Source: DASQPR01 sp963831705 | Lineage (GTDB): Bacteria; Actinomycetota; Actinomycetes; Mycobacteriales; Micromonosporaceae | DNA: 64,000 nt | Assembly: GCA_963831705.1 (NCBI GenBank) | Contig: CAWHRE010000010.1 | Coordinates: 744,001 to 808,000 of the forward strand | Direction of reading: 5' to 3' | Shown here: one piece after another, positions 49,764 to 58,793 of the stretch | How positions within the stretch are numbered: the stretch's first letter is position 1 | Layout: each line of letters begins with the position of its first letter | The notes under the pieces: model-generated | Told to the model about the DNA's origin: nothing | The model's input: the letters and a program-made list of their open reading frames with translations, nothing else | Databases searched by the model: none | Translations under genes and position numbers: made by a program

Positions 49764-50351
49764 CTATGACGCCGGTACGTCAACCTCCTCGGGGTTATCC
49801 CCCTCCGTGGGATCGACGGTCGCCGGGCCCATCAGCAGTTCGATGTCGCGGCGCACGAAAGCCGCGATCCAAGCGCATGCGATGCCGATGGCGAGCCGGA
49901 GAATCGCCGCCGCCACCAGGAGGTCGTGGGTCTTGCCCAGAGTCACGACGATGGTTGCCGCGAACATTCCGAAGATCGTGACCCAGAAGATCAGAACCGA
50001 ACCCAGACGGTACGGCGAGACGACCGGGCGCCCGTACACGACGCCGCCGCGCTGCCCGGCGGCCAGCATGCGCTGTTGGGCTCGGTAGGTCCACATCGCG
50101 AACGCGGCGTACGTGCCGTAGCCGAGCACCAACGGCAGCACGAGGCTGAGAATCTTCGCCACCAGGGCCAGCGCCGTGATCGGGGTCGTCGACTCCGGCC
50201 GATTCTCCAGCAGGATCGCGAGCGTGATCGCTTCGATGAACGCGAATGAAAGTGCGAGCCCGATGACAGCGTCCTGCCAGCCCTGATTCCAATCAGGCGG
50301 GCCGACGACCGGCCGGGTTTCCGGCGGGGACTCCTGGGATATCGTGCTCAT
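49764..50351 (-). CDS. Four-helix membrane protein, 195 aa
   Basis: Not recognised. Hydrophobic segments at about 28-49 (AVIGLALSFAFIEAITLAILL), 60-85 (LALVAKILSLVLPLVLGYGTYAAF), 113-136 (LIFWVTIFGMFAATIVVTLG) and 141-163 (LLVAAAILRLAIGIACAWIAAF). Acidic tail with DPTEGDNPEEVDVP. The ATG at 50351 is divergent from glpK with 61 bp between; the frame upstream of it overlaps glpK antisense and is rejected. Confidence 0.75.
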   Translation of the reverse strand: MSTISQESPPETRPVVGPPDWNQGWQDAVIGLALSFAFIEAITLAILLENRPESTTPITALALVAKILSLVLPLVLGYGTYAAFAMWTYRAQQRMLAAGQRGGVVYGRPVVSPYRLGSVLIFWVTIFGMFAATIVVTLGKTHDLLVAAAILRLAIGIACAWIAAFVRRDIELLMGPATVDPTEGDNPEEVDVPAS

Positions 50352-50412
50352 CGGACGAATCGTACTGGCCCGGCCGTGACGAGAACAGTGGTGATCCGCC
50401 ACACTGTCTGAC

Positions 50413-51948
50413 GTGTCCGCAAGCTCTCTTTTCCTCGCCGCGATCGACCAGGGTACGACGTCCTCCCGCTGCATCATCTTCGACTCTGATGGACACGTCG
50501 TGTCCCAGGCACAGCAGGAACACGAACAGATCTTTCCCAGGCCGGGTTGGGTCGAGCATGACGCCACCGAGATCTGGGCCAACGTCCAGAACGTCGTACA
50601 GGGCGCGCTCGACCGGGCCGGTTTGTCCCGCGCCGACCTCGCTGCGGTCGGCATCACGAATCAACGCGAGACGACGCTGCTGTGGGACGCGCGCACCGGC
50701 GAGCCGGTGTCCAACGCGATCGTCTGGCAAGACACCCGGACCGATCGGCTCTGCCGGGAACTCGGTGGCGACGTCGGTGCGGACCGATTCCGCGACCGAT
50801 GCGGTACGCCACTGGCCACCTACTTCTCCGCACCGAAGATCCGCTGGCTGCTCGATCGCGACCCGGAGCTGCGGCGCCGGGCCGAGAACGGTGATGTCCT
50901 GTTCGGCACGATCGACACCTGGCTGATCTGGCAGCTGACCGGCGGGCCGGCCAAGGCCGGATCCCGGGCCTCAGCCGGCGTACACGCGACCGACGTGACG
51001 AACGCGAGCCGGACCATGCTGATGAACCTCCAGACGCTCGACTGGGACGATGAGCTGCTGGCCGCGTTCGACATCCCGCGCGCGATGCTGCCGACGATCC
51101 GGCCGAGCGCGTACAACTACGGCGAAGCTCGGGGCGCGCTGGCCGGCATTCCGGTGGCGAGTGCGCTCGGTGATCAGCAGGCGGCGCTGTTCGGCCAGGT
51201 GTGCTTCGAGATGGGCGAGGCCAAGTGCACGTACGGCACCGGTTCGTTCCTGCTGCTCAACACGGGAGCCGCACCGGTACCGAGCGAGCGCGGCCTGATC
51301 ACGACGCTCGCGTACCAGGTCGGTGACGCCGCCCCGGTGTACGCGCTGGAAGGCTCGATCGCCGTGACCGGCGCGCTCGTGCAGTGGCTGCGCGACAACC
51401 TCGGTCTGATCTCGCGAGCCGAGGAGATCAACACGCTGGCCGCGACCGTACCGGACAACGGCGGCTGCTACATCGTGCCCGCGTTCGCCGGCCTGTTCGC
51501 GCCGTACTGGCGGACCGATGCCCGCGGCATCATCGCCGGCCTGACCAGCTTCGTGACGAAGGGACACATCGCGCGGGCCGCACTGGAGTCGAGTGCTTGG
51601 CAGGTCCGGGACGTGGTTACCGCGATGGCCCTGGAGTCCGGCGTCGACATCTTGGTGCTCAAGGTCGACGGCGGGATGACGGCGAGCGACCTGCTGATGA
51701 ATTTCCAGGCCGACATCCTCGACGTGCCCGTGGTCCGGCCGACGGTCGCGGAGACGACCAGCCTCGGTGCGGCCTACGCGGCCGGGTTGACGGTCGGATT
51801 CTGGCCGGATCTCGACGCGCTGCGCTCGCAGTGGATGGTTGACCGGACGTGGCGGCCGGACATGACCGCCGAGGCACGCGCAAAAGGCGCCCGGATGTGG
51901 GCGAAGGCGGTCGCTAGGTCCATGAGCTGGACCGACGACGAGCGCTGA
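50413..51948 (+). CDS. glpK: Glycerol kinase
   Basis: 511 residues from a GTG. Phosphorylates glycerol to glycerol 3-phosphate with ATP. FGGY-family signatures: AAIDQGTTSSRCIIFD (phosphate 1), PGWVEHDATEIW, ITNQRETTLLWD, WQDTRTD, GALGDQQAALFGQ-type loop, YGTGSFLLLNTG and DGGMTASDLLMNFQADIL. Length matches the family (about 500). No glpF or glpD is adjacent and no glpR operator was found. A strong terminator follows. Confidence 0.96.
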   Translation: MSASSLFLAAIDQGTTSSRCIIFDSDGHVVSQAQQEHEQIFPRPGWVEHDATEIWANVQNVVQGALDRAGLSRADLAAVGITNQRETTLLWDARTGEPVSNAIVWQDTRTDRLCRELGGDVGADRFRDRCGTPLATYFSAPKIRWLLDRDPELRRRAENGDVLFGTIDTWLIWQLTGGPAKAGSRASAGVHATDVTNASRTMLMNLQTLDWDDELLAAFDIPRAMLPTIRPSAYNYGEARGALAGIPVASALGDQQAALFGQVCFEMGEAKCTYGTGSFLLLNTGAAPVPSERGLITTLAYQVGDAAPVYALEGSIAVTGALVQWLRDNLGLISRAEEINTLAATVPDNGGCYIVPAFAGLFAPYWRTDARGIIAGLTSFVTKGHIARAALESSAWQVRDVVTAMALESGVDILVLKVDGGMTASDLLMNFQADILDVPVVRPTVAETTSLGAAYAAGLTVGFWPDLDALRSQWMVDRTWRPDMTAEARAKGARMWAKAVARSMSWTDDER

Positions 51949-51964
51949 GAACGCCCGATACAAC

Positions 51965-52005
51965 GCACTCGCCCGTGCCGGTTCGTGTCCGGCACGGGCG
52001 AGTGC
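51965..52005. terminator. Shared terminator of glpK and the HtrA-type gene
   Basis: Perfect 17-bp stem GCACTCGCCCGTGCCGG with its complement, 7-nt loop, between two convergent stops (51948 and 52031). Confidence 0.85.
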
Positions 52006-52030
52006 ATCCCACCACAAGGGAGTTCGTTGG

Positions 52031-53617
52031 CTACTTGGCTTCCTGCAGCGTCACCGACAACGTTACGGCCTGACCGCCGCGAGCGACCGTCATTGGGTAC
52101 GGCGTGCCGACCGTCGCCGACTGGATGTCGTTGAGCAGGTCGTCCTGCGTGTGGACGGCCTTGCCGTTGAACGAGGTGATCACATCGTTCTCCTTCAGAC
52201 CCGCCTTGTCGGCCGCGCTACCGGAGGTGACCTGCGAGACGAGCGCTCCGGCGTTGTCGGTCGCGGTCGCGACGCCGATGCCGAGCTGCGGGTGCGACAC
52301 CGCGATGCCCTTGATGAGGTCGTTCGCGACCAGCTTGGCGCGGTTCGACGGGATCGAGAAGCCGACGCCGATGCTGCCTTCGGCCCCGCCGTTGGTCGCG
52401 ATCGCGGTGTTGATGCCGACCACATCGCCGTTCGTGTTCACGAGTGCGCCACCGGAGTTGCCCGGGTTGATCGACGCATCGGTCTGGATCGCACCCGCGA
52501 TCGTCGGGCCCTGGGTGGTCGACTGCTGCTGCTGGGACTGGCCGAACGGGTCGGTCGGGTCCTGCGGCTGCGAGTTATTCGACGACTCGTCGATCGTACG
52601 GTTCAGCGCGCTCACGATGCCGGCGGTGACCGTACCGTCGAGGCCGAGCGGTGCGCCGATAGCGAGTACGGTGTCGCCGACCTGCAGCGCGCTGCTGTCG
52701 CCGAACGTGGCCGCGTGCAGGTTGCTGACGTTCGCGGCCTTGTAGACGGCGAGGTCGGTCTTCGGATCGGTGCCGACGAGCGTCGCCTTCGCGGTCGTAC
52801 CGTCGCTGAATGTGATCTCGACCGCCTGCCCCGACGCCGTCGCGGCGACGTGATTGTTGGTCAAGATGTATCCATCGGCGCTGAGGATCACGCCAGAACC
52901 GGTCGCGGTCGAGGTCGCGATCGATACCACACTCGGGCTGACCGCCGAGGCGATGCTCGCAAGCGATGAACGGTCGATGATCGGCGCGTTCGAGACGACC
53001 TTGCCGTCGCTGGTCACCGTCGCGGTCGAGTCGTTCTTGTCGTAGTGGTGCATGATCGCCGCGCCGGCCACACCGCCACCGGCCGCGAGCGCGAGTCCGA
53101 GAACGGTGAACAACGCGATCACGCCAACGCCAAAGGAGCGGCGGCGCTTCGGCTCGGTCGTACCGAGGGCGGGGTAGCTCGACGTCGCCGTACCGGCGGT
53201 CGGGTAATTCGCGGTCGGCGAGTCGGTCGGACCCGCTCCGTAAGCCGCCGGATAAGGCGACGCGTACGGCGACGACTGCGGCCCGTACGTAGGCGCGCTC
53301 GAGCCTGGCGTGTACCCGGGCGGCGGCGCGTACGGCGATGTGGGGTGGTCATAGGCGGGCGCAGCGGAAGCGGGCTCGGCCGAGGCCGGAGTCGCCGCGG
53401 CGGGAGCGGCCGAAGTCGGTACGGCCGGGATCTCGGTGGTCGGCACCGCGGGCGGCGGGATCTCGGGCTTCCCCTCGGGCACAGCCGGCGTCGGCGCCTG
53501 CTCGGACGGCGGGCGCCAGCCCACTGCCTCGCCTGCGACCGGTTCATTCGTCGGGCGTGCGGCTCCATTGGCCGGCTCGTTGCCCGTGGGCTGCGCGCTG
53601 TTGTCGTTCTCGGTCAT
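52031..53617 (-). CDS. S1C serine protease, HtrA/DegP-type with PDZ domain
   Basis: 528 residues. Long cytosolic Pro/Ala-rich N-terminus (1-155), basic stop KRRR, one transmembrane helix (about 163-190), extracytoplasmic trypsin-like domain: His in LTNNHVAAT, Asp in DPKTDLAVYK, Ser in INPGNSGGALVN. A C-terminal PDZ (about 430-525) has LGIGVATAT and GSAADKAGLKENDVITSFNG. It resembles mycobacterial PepD/HtrA proteins that monitor envelope protein quality. The two-component genes immediately upstream (83 bp) transcribe the same way, as in mprAB-pepD. Confidence 0.95.
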   Translation of the reverse strand: MTENDNSAQPTGNEPANGAARPTNEPVAGEAVGWRPPSEQAPTPAVPEGKPEIPPPAVPTTEIPAVPTSAAPAAATPASAEPASAAPAYDHPTSPYAPPPGYTPGSSAPTYGPQSSPYASPYPAAYGAGPTDSPTANYPTAGTATSSYPALGTTEPKRRRSFGVGVIALFTVLGLALAAGGGVAGAAIMHHYDKNDSTATVTSDGKVVSNAPIIDRSSLASIASAVSPSVVSIATSTATGSGVILSADGYILTNNHVAATASGQAVEITFSDGTTAKATLVGTDPKTDLAVYKAANVSNLHAATFGDSSALQVGDTVLAIGAPLGLDGTVTAGIVSALNRTIDESSNNSQPQDPTDPFGQSQQQQSTTQGPTIAGAIQTDASINPGNSGGALVNTNGDVVGINTAIATNGGAEGSIGVGFSIPSNRAKLVANDLIKGIAVSHPQLGIGVATATDNAGALVSQVTSGSAADKAGLKENDVITSFNGKAVHTQDDLLNDIQSATVGTPYPMTVARGGQAVTLSVTLQEAK

Positions 53618-53699
53618 GACCCCAGATTTCCCTAATCGACTTCATCGAACCTGACTTTGGCCTGAAAGTTGGCTGTGAATAACTTTGGCCGTTTTATCA

Positions 53700-55292
53700 C
53701 TATTCACCAGTCAGCACGACGGCCTCATGGGAATCTTCGGACTCCACCGGTGCGGCGGGCAGCGACACCCGGAACGTCGTACCGGCCGGCCCGTCGTTCG
53801 CGCCGGCCCCACTGGTCACATCGACGGTGCCGTGATGGGCCTTGACGATCGCCGAGACGATCGCGAGCCCGAGGCCGGTACCGCTGCTCAGCCCATTGCT
53901 CGAAGGCGGTCTGGTCCGAGCGCTGTCGGCTCGGTAGAACCGCTCGAAGATGTGATCGATCTGGTCTCGCGACAGTCCGGCACCGGAGTCGACGACAGAC
54001 ATTTCGACATAGCCCGGTCGCTCGGATCGGCCGAGGCGCACCCAGATCGGGCCGTCGGCCGGCGTATACGTCAGCGCGTTGGACATCAGATTCGTCATCA
54101 CCTGGCGCAGCCGCAACTCATCGCCGATCACGACGAGCGATCCGGCGCCGGGCTCGATGCTCAGCTCGATCTCCCGTCCGGGTGCGACCGCGCGCGCGTT
54201 CACGACGGTGTCGGCACCGATGACCCGCAAGTCCACCGGTACGGCTTCGAGTGGCCGCTCCTGATCCAACCGGGCCAGCAGCAGCATGTCCTCGACCAGC
54301 ATGCCCATCCGAAGCGCCTCGTCCTCGATCCGCCGGATCAGCCGAGCGGCATCGTCCGGCGAGCCGGCGGCGCCTTGGCGATACAGCTCGGCGAAGCCGC
54401 GGATCGTCGTCAAAGGTGTACGCAGTTCGTGCGATGCATCGGCGGCAAACTGCCGCATGCGTTCCTCGGACCGAACCGCACGCGTCTCCGACCGCTGCGC
54501 CGCCTCGGCGGCACGCTGGGCGGATTCGGCCGACGCCCGGGCGTCCGCCTCGGATGCGGTACGGGCGGCGAATGACGACTCGATCTGCCCCAACATCGTG
54601 TTCAGGGCCTGTCCTAGACGACCGACCTCGGTCCTCGGCTCCTCGCCGGGCGGCTCAAAGTCGGGTACGCGCTCGGTCAGGTCGCCCGCCGCGATCGCGG
54701 CAGCGGTCTGCTCAATCTCGACAAGCGGCCGCAGGCTGCGCTGCACGATGGCAGCACCGATGCCACTCAGCACGACCAGAACGATGCCGCCGGTCAGCAA
54801 CTCGATGATGACGAGCCGATGGATCGTGTTCTGCACATTGGTCAGCGTCTGCCCGACGTAGAGGATCTCGCCGTTCGGTGTGGTCGCGGCCGACATCCGC
54901 CACGTCAGCCGGCCGTTCTGCGACTTCACCGTGTACGGGTTGGCCAGCGCAGTTTTCACCGTGGCCATCGTGCTCGGAAACTTCGGAAGATCGGTTGCAG
55001 TCCGGACGTCGGATCCGGCCGCCTCTTGATCGGTCGAGCCGACGCCGCCGGTGGACTTCACGCCGACGTAGAAGTTCTCCTGGAGCACGCCCGCCACCCT
55101 CGGCGAGACCTGCAGCTGGCTGATGATGTTGTCGCTCAGGGCGGTGATCTGGCCGTCGACCTGGTTGTTGAAGTACCGATCCATGACGTACGCGACCGAG
55201 ACGCCGATCACCACGAGCGCGGCGGCCATCAGCGCGAGCACCGAGGCAACGAGTTTGGTCCGCAACGGCGTGCGGCGGAGGAACGCGAACAT
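53700..55292 (-). CDS. Sensor histidine kinase
   Basis: 530 residues. TM1 about 13-36, an extracytoplasmic sensor to about 170, TM2 about 173-198, HAMP to about 255 with an Ala/Arg-rich coiled coil, HisKA with phospho-acceptor His in AADASHELRTPLTTIRGF, and HATPase with N box LRQVMTNLMSNALTYT, DSGAGLSRDQ and GTGLGLAIVSAIVKAH. Organisation fits the MprB/TrcS-type actinobacterial kinases. Co-transcribed with the response regulator upstream (8-bp gap) and reading toward the HtrA-type protease gene. Confidence 0.95.
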   Translation of the reverse strand: MFAFLRRTPLRTKLVASVLALMAAALVVIGVSVAYVMDRYFNNQVDGQITALSDNIISQLQVSPRVAGVLQENFYVGVKSTGGVGSTDQEAAGSDVRTATDLPKFPSTMATVKTALANPYTVKSQNGRLTWRMSAATTPNGEILYVGQTLTNVQNTIHRLVIIELLTGGIVLVVLSGIGAAIVQRSLRPLVEIEQTAAAIAAGDLTERVPDFEPPGEEPRTEVGRLGQALNTMLGQIESSFAARTASEADARASAESAQRAAEAAQRSETRAVRSEERMRQFAADASHELRTPLTTIRGFAELYRQGAAGSPDDAARLIRRIEDEALRMGMLVEDMLLLARLDQERPLEAVPVDLRVIGADTVVNARAVAPGREIELSIEPGAGSLVVIGDELRLRQVMTNLMSNALTYTPADGPIWVRLGRSERPGYVEMSVVDSGAGLSRDQIDHIFERFYRADSARTRPPSSNGLSSGTGLGLAIVSAIVKAHHGTVDVTSGAGANDGPAGTTFRVSLPAAPVESEDSHEAVVLTGE

Positions 55293-55300
55293 GACCGTGC

Positions 55301-56020
55301 TTAGTGTTGCGGTAAACGGAGAACGTAGCCGACGCCGCGCAGCGTGTGGATCAGACGCGGCTCGACGATGTCGACCTTCCGTCGGAGGTACGAGATGTAC
55401 GACTCGACGATGCTGTCGTCACCGCGGAAGTCGTAGTGCCAGACGTGATCGAGGATCTGCGCCTTGGACAGCACCCGGTTCGGGTTGGTCATCAGGTACC
55501 GGAGCAGCTTGAACTCGGTCGGCGACAGCGAGACGCGGTTCTCCCCACGCCAGACCTCGTGCGACTCCTCATCGAGCTCGAGATCGTGGTACTTGAGGCG
55601 GGCCGGCGGAGCGTCGCCGGCCGTACGGCGGAGCACGGCACGAATGCGCGCGGTCAGCTCTTCGAGGCTGAACGGCTTCGTGACGTAGTCGTCGCCGCCG
55701 AGCGTGAGTCCGCGGATCTTGTCGTCGGTCGCGTCTCGGGCCGTGAGGAACACCACCGGCGTACGGATGCCGCCGTCGCGCAGCCGCTTGATCACCTCGA
55801 AACCATCGAGGTCCGGCAACATCACGTCGAGTACGACGAGATCCGGCCGGTTCTCGCGGGCGGATTCCACCGCGGCCGAGCCGCTCGATGCGGTCCGGAC
55901 CGTGAACCCAGCGAAGCGCAGGCTAGCCGAGAGGAGTTCGACAATATTCGGATCGTCCTCGACCACCAGAAGCTGTGCTTCCGGTGTCCGGGTCCCCGCG
56001 CCATGCGCTCCGCTGGTCAA
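55301..56020 (-). CDS. OmpR/PhoB-family response regulator
   Basis: 239 residues from TTG 56020, which has AGGGGG at good spacing; an upstream ATG at 56059 is the alternative. Receiver: VVEDDPNIVELL acidic pocket, phospho-acceptor Asp in DLVVLDVMLPDLDG, Thr in VFLTARDA, Lys in DDYVTKPFSLEEL. The winged-helix DNA-binding domain has LSPTEFKLLRYLMTNPNRVLSKAQILDHVW and IVESYISYLRRKVD. Partner of the histidine kinase just downstream; probably autoregulated from the 56021-56143 gap. Confidence 0.95.
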   Translation of the reverse strand: MTSGAHGAGTRTPEAQLLVVEDDPNIVELLSASLRFAGFTVRTASSGSAAVESARENRPDLVVLDVMLPDLDGFEVIKRLRDGGIRTPVVFLTARDATDDKIRGLTLGGDDYVTKPFSLEELTARIRAVLRRTAGDAPPARLKYHDLELDEESHEVWRGENRVSLSPTEFKLLRYLMTNPNRVLSKAQILDHVWHYDFRGDDSIVESYISYLRRKVDIVEPRLIHTLRGVGYVLRLPQH

Positions 56021-56143
56021 CGTCGCACCCCCTGCAACGCCGTCACGTCCCACCACCATGCAGCTATCGTGGACCGCCCGTCTGGGTCCTCCCTGGATTG
56101 TCCCTGACAGTTACCTGAAAGCTCGCCCGAAGCTACATAAAAG

Positions 56144-56764
56144 TCAGCCACGTGGCTTGAGCAGGCGGCGCAACTCGGTCAACGCCGAGACCACGACCGC
56201 GGAGGCGGATCGAATGTCGGCCTCCGCCACGCCGGCCGACCGGGCCAGGTGACGCACCTCGCCGACCAGTTCGGCCACGGCGCGTTCCAGGTCCGCCACG
56301 GCCGGATCATGGTCGGCGCCGGCCTCGGGGAACGTCCGGGGAGACGACCAGGGCGCCCGCGATGGCGTACGGGCTTGGGTGGTCGCGTCGCGCAACTCGC
56401 GTTTGATGTCGCGAACCGAGCCGCGTACCTCGCGTTCGATGTCGTTCGCCAGCGACGACAGATCCGCCACCGAGGCATGGATCTCGGTCTCCAGCTCCGT
56501 CAGTTCGGCGGCCCGGGCGGTCAGCTCCGCCCGTCCGGCATCGGTGATCTGATAAACCTTCCGGCCACCGGCCGCGGTATGCCCGACCAGGCCCTCTACC
56601 TCCATCCGGGCCAGGCGCGGGTAGATCGTGCCGGCCGACGGCGCGTACAGCCCGAGGAACCGGTTCTCCAGCAAGCGAATCAGCTCGTAGCCGTGTTTCG
56701 GCCCCTCGGCCAGCAGTTTGAGCAGGTAGAGGCGCAGCCGCCCGTGACTGAAAACCGCTGTCAT
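56144..56764 (-). CDS. PadR family transcriptional regulator
   Basis: 206 residues. N-terminal winged helix: LRLYLLKLLAEGPKHGYELIRLLENRFLGLYAPSAGTIYPRLARMEVEGLV, then GRKVYQITDAG, classic PadR. The C-terminal half (about 85-206) is a helical dimerisation region with a Pro/Ser-rich linker. The start overlaps the stop of the DUF4097 gene by 4 bp (ATGA), so the two are co-translated. PadR/DUF4097 pairs are common; the regulator probably controls its own operon through CGATA-type sites upstream. Confidence 0.94.
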   Translation of the reverse strand: MTAVFSHGRLRLYLLKLLAEGPKHGYELIRLLENRFLGLYAPSAGTIYPRLARMEVEGLVGHTAAGGRKVYQITDAGRAELTARAAELTELETEIHASVADLSSLANDIEREVRGSVRDIKRELRDATTQARTPSRAPWSSPRTFPEAGADHDPAVADLERAVAELVGEVRHLARSAGVAEADIRSASAVVVSALTELRRLLKPRG

Positions 56765-57603
56765 GCCGCGTCCCCGAACTGCGCGTCAACCGGGCGCCGC
56801 AGCAGCGCGATACTGCCGCCGATCGCGTTCGCGGTGAGGTTGCCGACACCCGTACCGAGCTTGCCCGCCACGGATCCACCCCACTTCCCCTGTACGGCGA
56901 GTCCGGGAAAGTCGCAGGTGACGCGCCCGTGTACCGCGTTCAAACGCACATCCAGGTCGCTGTCCTCGCGAACGCGGATGGTGATCTCGCCACTGATCGT
57001 CTCCAGCCGGAGATCACTGTCGTACGGCGGGTTGTCCAGATCGGCGATGACCGAACCGGAAACCGTCTTCGCACGCACCCGAGACGCGGCCGAGTCGGCC
57101 AGCACGATCTCGCCGCTGACCGTCTCCAGCGTGAGTTCGCCGGCGCAGCCGAGCGCCTCGATCGGGCCGGACACGACTTTTCCCAGGAGCTTGCCGTGCA
57201 CGCCCAGCAGCGTCAGCCGGCCGCTGATGCACTCGGCCGAGACGTCGGCGTGGATCGTGGAGACGAGCAGCGGTCCGTTGGCGAGCCGCAACTTGCACCG
57301 CGTGCCGAACGGCACCGCGACGGTCACGTCGGTCGCGGTCCGGCCGGCGCCGTTGATCCACCACCAGAGTGGCGCGAGCATGCCCGGCCACGGCGAGATC
57401 GCCTCATTGCGGATCGTCAGCGCGCCATCGTTGACCTCGATTTTCAGCGGTGTCGAGGCGATCCGGCTGACCTCGATCCGGGGTGGCCCCTCGGTGCCGA
57501 CCACGGACACGCGCCCGGACGCGAGGTTTACGGTCAACGAACTGACCCCGACTCCCGTCGGAAGGTCAATAGTCCGGGCTTCGCTCACGGTCCATGTCTG
57601 CAT
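56761..57603 (-). CDS. DUF4097 family beta-repeat protein
   Basis: 280 residues. Repetitive beta-strand pattern with recurring TVSGxI motifs: CISGRLTLLGV, VVSGPIEALG, TVSGEIVLADS, TVSGSVIADL and TISGEITIRV, forming a right-handed beta-helix-like stack. The WPGMLAPLWWWIN stretch near 85 is hydrophobic but too short to be a clear membrane span. DUF4097 proteins accompany PadR regulators; function unknown. ATG at 57603 (protein MQTWTVSEART). Confidence 0.88.
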   Translation of the reverse strand: MQTWTVSEARTIDLPTGVGVSSLTVNLASGRVSVVGTEGPPRIEVSRIASTPLKIEVNDGALTIRNEAISPWPGMLAPLWWWINGAGRTATDVTVAVPFGTRCKLRLANGPLLVSTIHADVSAECISGRLTLLGVHGKLLGKVVSGPIEALGCAGELTLETVSGEIVLADSAASRVRAKTVSGSVIADLDNPPYDSDLRLETISGEITIRVREDSDLDVRLNAVHGRVTCDFPGLAVQGKWGGSVAGKLGTGVGNLTANAIGGSIALLRRPVDAQFGDAA

Positions 57604-57611
57604 ACGAAACA

Positions 57612-57653
57612 CGATACATCGCGATACACGGTGCCGCACGCAGAGCGATATCG
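57612..57653. promoter_or_regulatory. CGATA-type boxes between DUF4097 and DUF3052 genes
   Basis: Direct repeat CGATACA-TCG-CGATACA (57612-57628) and the palindrome CGATATCG (57646-57653), in a divergent 74-bp spacer. PadR sites are often ATAT/CGAT-based, so these may be the PadR operators. Confidence 0.4.
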
Positions 57654-57677
57654 TGCCGAAGTTGCGAAACTGGCGGT

Positions 57678-58064
57678 GTGCAAACACTCGCGGGAAAGCT
57701 CGGGATCAAGGCGGGCACGAACGTTCTGCTCGACGGTGCCCCGGTCGGCTTCGACCTGGGTCCGCTCCCCCACGACGTCACGGTGCACCGCCGCCCGACC
57801 GGCTCGGCGTACCCCGTGATTGTGTGTTTCTGCCCGGACCGTGACAGCCTGCTGCGCCGCTGGCCGGTGCTGCATTCGCTGACGACGACGGCCGGGGCGC
57901 TGTGGATCGCGTGGCCGAAGCGCGCGTCGGGAGTCCCGACCGACCTGGACGAGCAGGGTGTGCGCGATCATGCTCTGAGGAACGGGCGCGTCGATGTGAA
58001 GATCTGCGCGATCGACGCGCTGTGGTCCGGCCTGAAGAACGTCATCAGATTGGCAGACAGATAA
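57678..58064 (+). CDS. DUF3052 family protein
   Basis: 128 residues from a GTG. Conserved family features: LAGKLGIKAGTNVLLDGAPVGF, VIVCFCPDRDSLLRRWP, and the strongly conserved ALWIAWPKRASGVPTDLDE then RVDVKICAIDALWSGLKNVI. Rossmann-like small protein of unknown function, widespread in actinobacteria. The GTG at 57678 is chosen; the frame upstream lies in the promoter of the divergent operon. The next gene starts directly after the stop. Confidence 0.92.
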   Translation: MQTLAGKLGIKAGTNVLLDGAPVGFDLGPLPHDVTVHRRPTGSAYPVIVCFCPDRDSLLRRWPVLHSLTTTAGALWIAWPKRASGVPTDLDEQGVRDHALRNGRVDVKICAIDALWSGLKNVIRLADR

Positions 58065-58727
58065 ATGATCATCGAGAAGCGCTACAACGGCCCGGTCGGG
58101 TCGGGCAACGGCGGCTGGACCGCCGGCACAGTGGGCACGCTCATCGACGGGCCGTCGGTGGTCACGCTGCGCGTTCCACCGCCGCTCGACGTGCCGTACG
58201 CGACCGAGCGAAGAGATTCCGAGATCCAGGTGTACGGGCCGGACGGCACCCTGATCGCGACGGCCGCGCCGACCGTCGTGCCGCGAGAACCGATCGAGCC
58301 GGTCGGGTACGCCGAAGCCGAAGCGATCGCCGCGACGTACCCGGGCCTGGTCTCGCACCCGTTTCCGACGTGCTTCGTCTGCGGCCCGGACCGCGCCGAG
58401 GGCGACGGCATGCGGTTGTTCACCGGCCGTCTGGACAACGGCGACACCGCCACCCCGTGGACCGTGCCGGACGACGTCAGCGCTCCGATGGTGTGGGCGT
58501 CGCTCGACTGTCCGGGTGGCTGGTCGGTCGGTATCGAGTCCCGGCCGTACCTGCTCGGGCGGATCGCGGCGCAGGTCCAGCGCGTCCCGGAACCGGGCGA
58601 GCGCTGCGTCGTGATGGGGCGGTTACTCGGTATCGAAGGACGTAAGGCAGAAGTAGCGGCGGTGCTCACCGGACCGGATGGCGACGCTCTTGCCTGGGCA
58701 AGCGCAACGTGGATCGCGTTCAGCTGA
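58065..58727 (+). CDS. Hotdog-fold / thioesterase-like hypothetical protein
   Basis: 220 residues. N-terminal NGPVGSGNGGWTAGTVGTLIDG, a central PTCFVCGPDRAEGDGMRLF motif with two Cys, and a C-terminal WASLDCPGGWSVG...LLGRIAAQVQ and EVAAVLTGPDGDALAWASATWI. Conserved in actinobacteria and resembling acyl-CoA thioesterase halves, a comparison from memory. No catalytic residue assigned. ATG immediately follows the DUF3052 stop, so the two are co-transcribed. Confidence 0.75.
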   Translation: MIIEKRYNGPVGSGNGGWTAGTVGTLIDGPSVVTLRVPPPLDVPYATERRDSEIQVYGPDGTLIATAAPTVVPREPIEPVGYAEAEAIAATYPGLVSHPFPTCFVCGPDRAEGDGMRLFTGRLDNGDTATPWTVPDDVSAPMVWASLDCPGGWSVGIESRPYLLGRIAAQVQRVPEPGERCVVMGRLLGIEGRKAEVAAVLTGPDGDALAWASATWIAFS

Positions 58728-58750
58728 AAAACTCGTGTTGACGCGGTGAC

Positions 58751-58781
58751 CCGTAGTCCGCCACTCTGTGCCGGACTACGG
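58751..58781 (+). promoter_or_regulatory. Inverted repeat touching the ribosome binding site
   Basis: CCGTAGTCCG/CGGACTACGG, perfect 10-bp arms and 11-nt loop. The right arm ends on the first G of GGAGGAG used by the TTG at 58794, so it may be an operator or a translation-controlling hairpin. Confidence 0.5.
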
Positions 58782-58793
58782 GAGGAGCTCAGT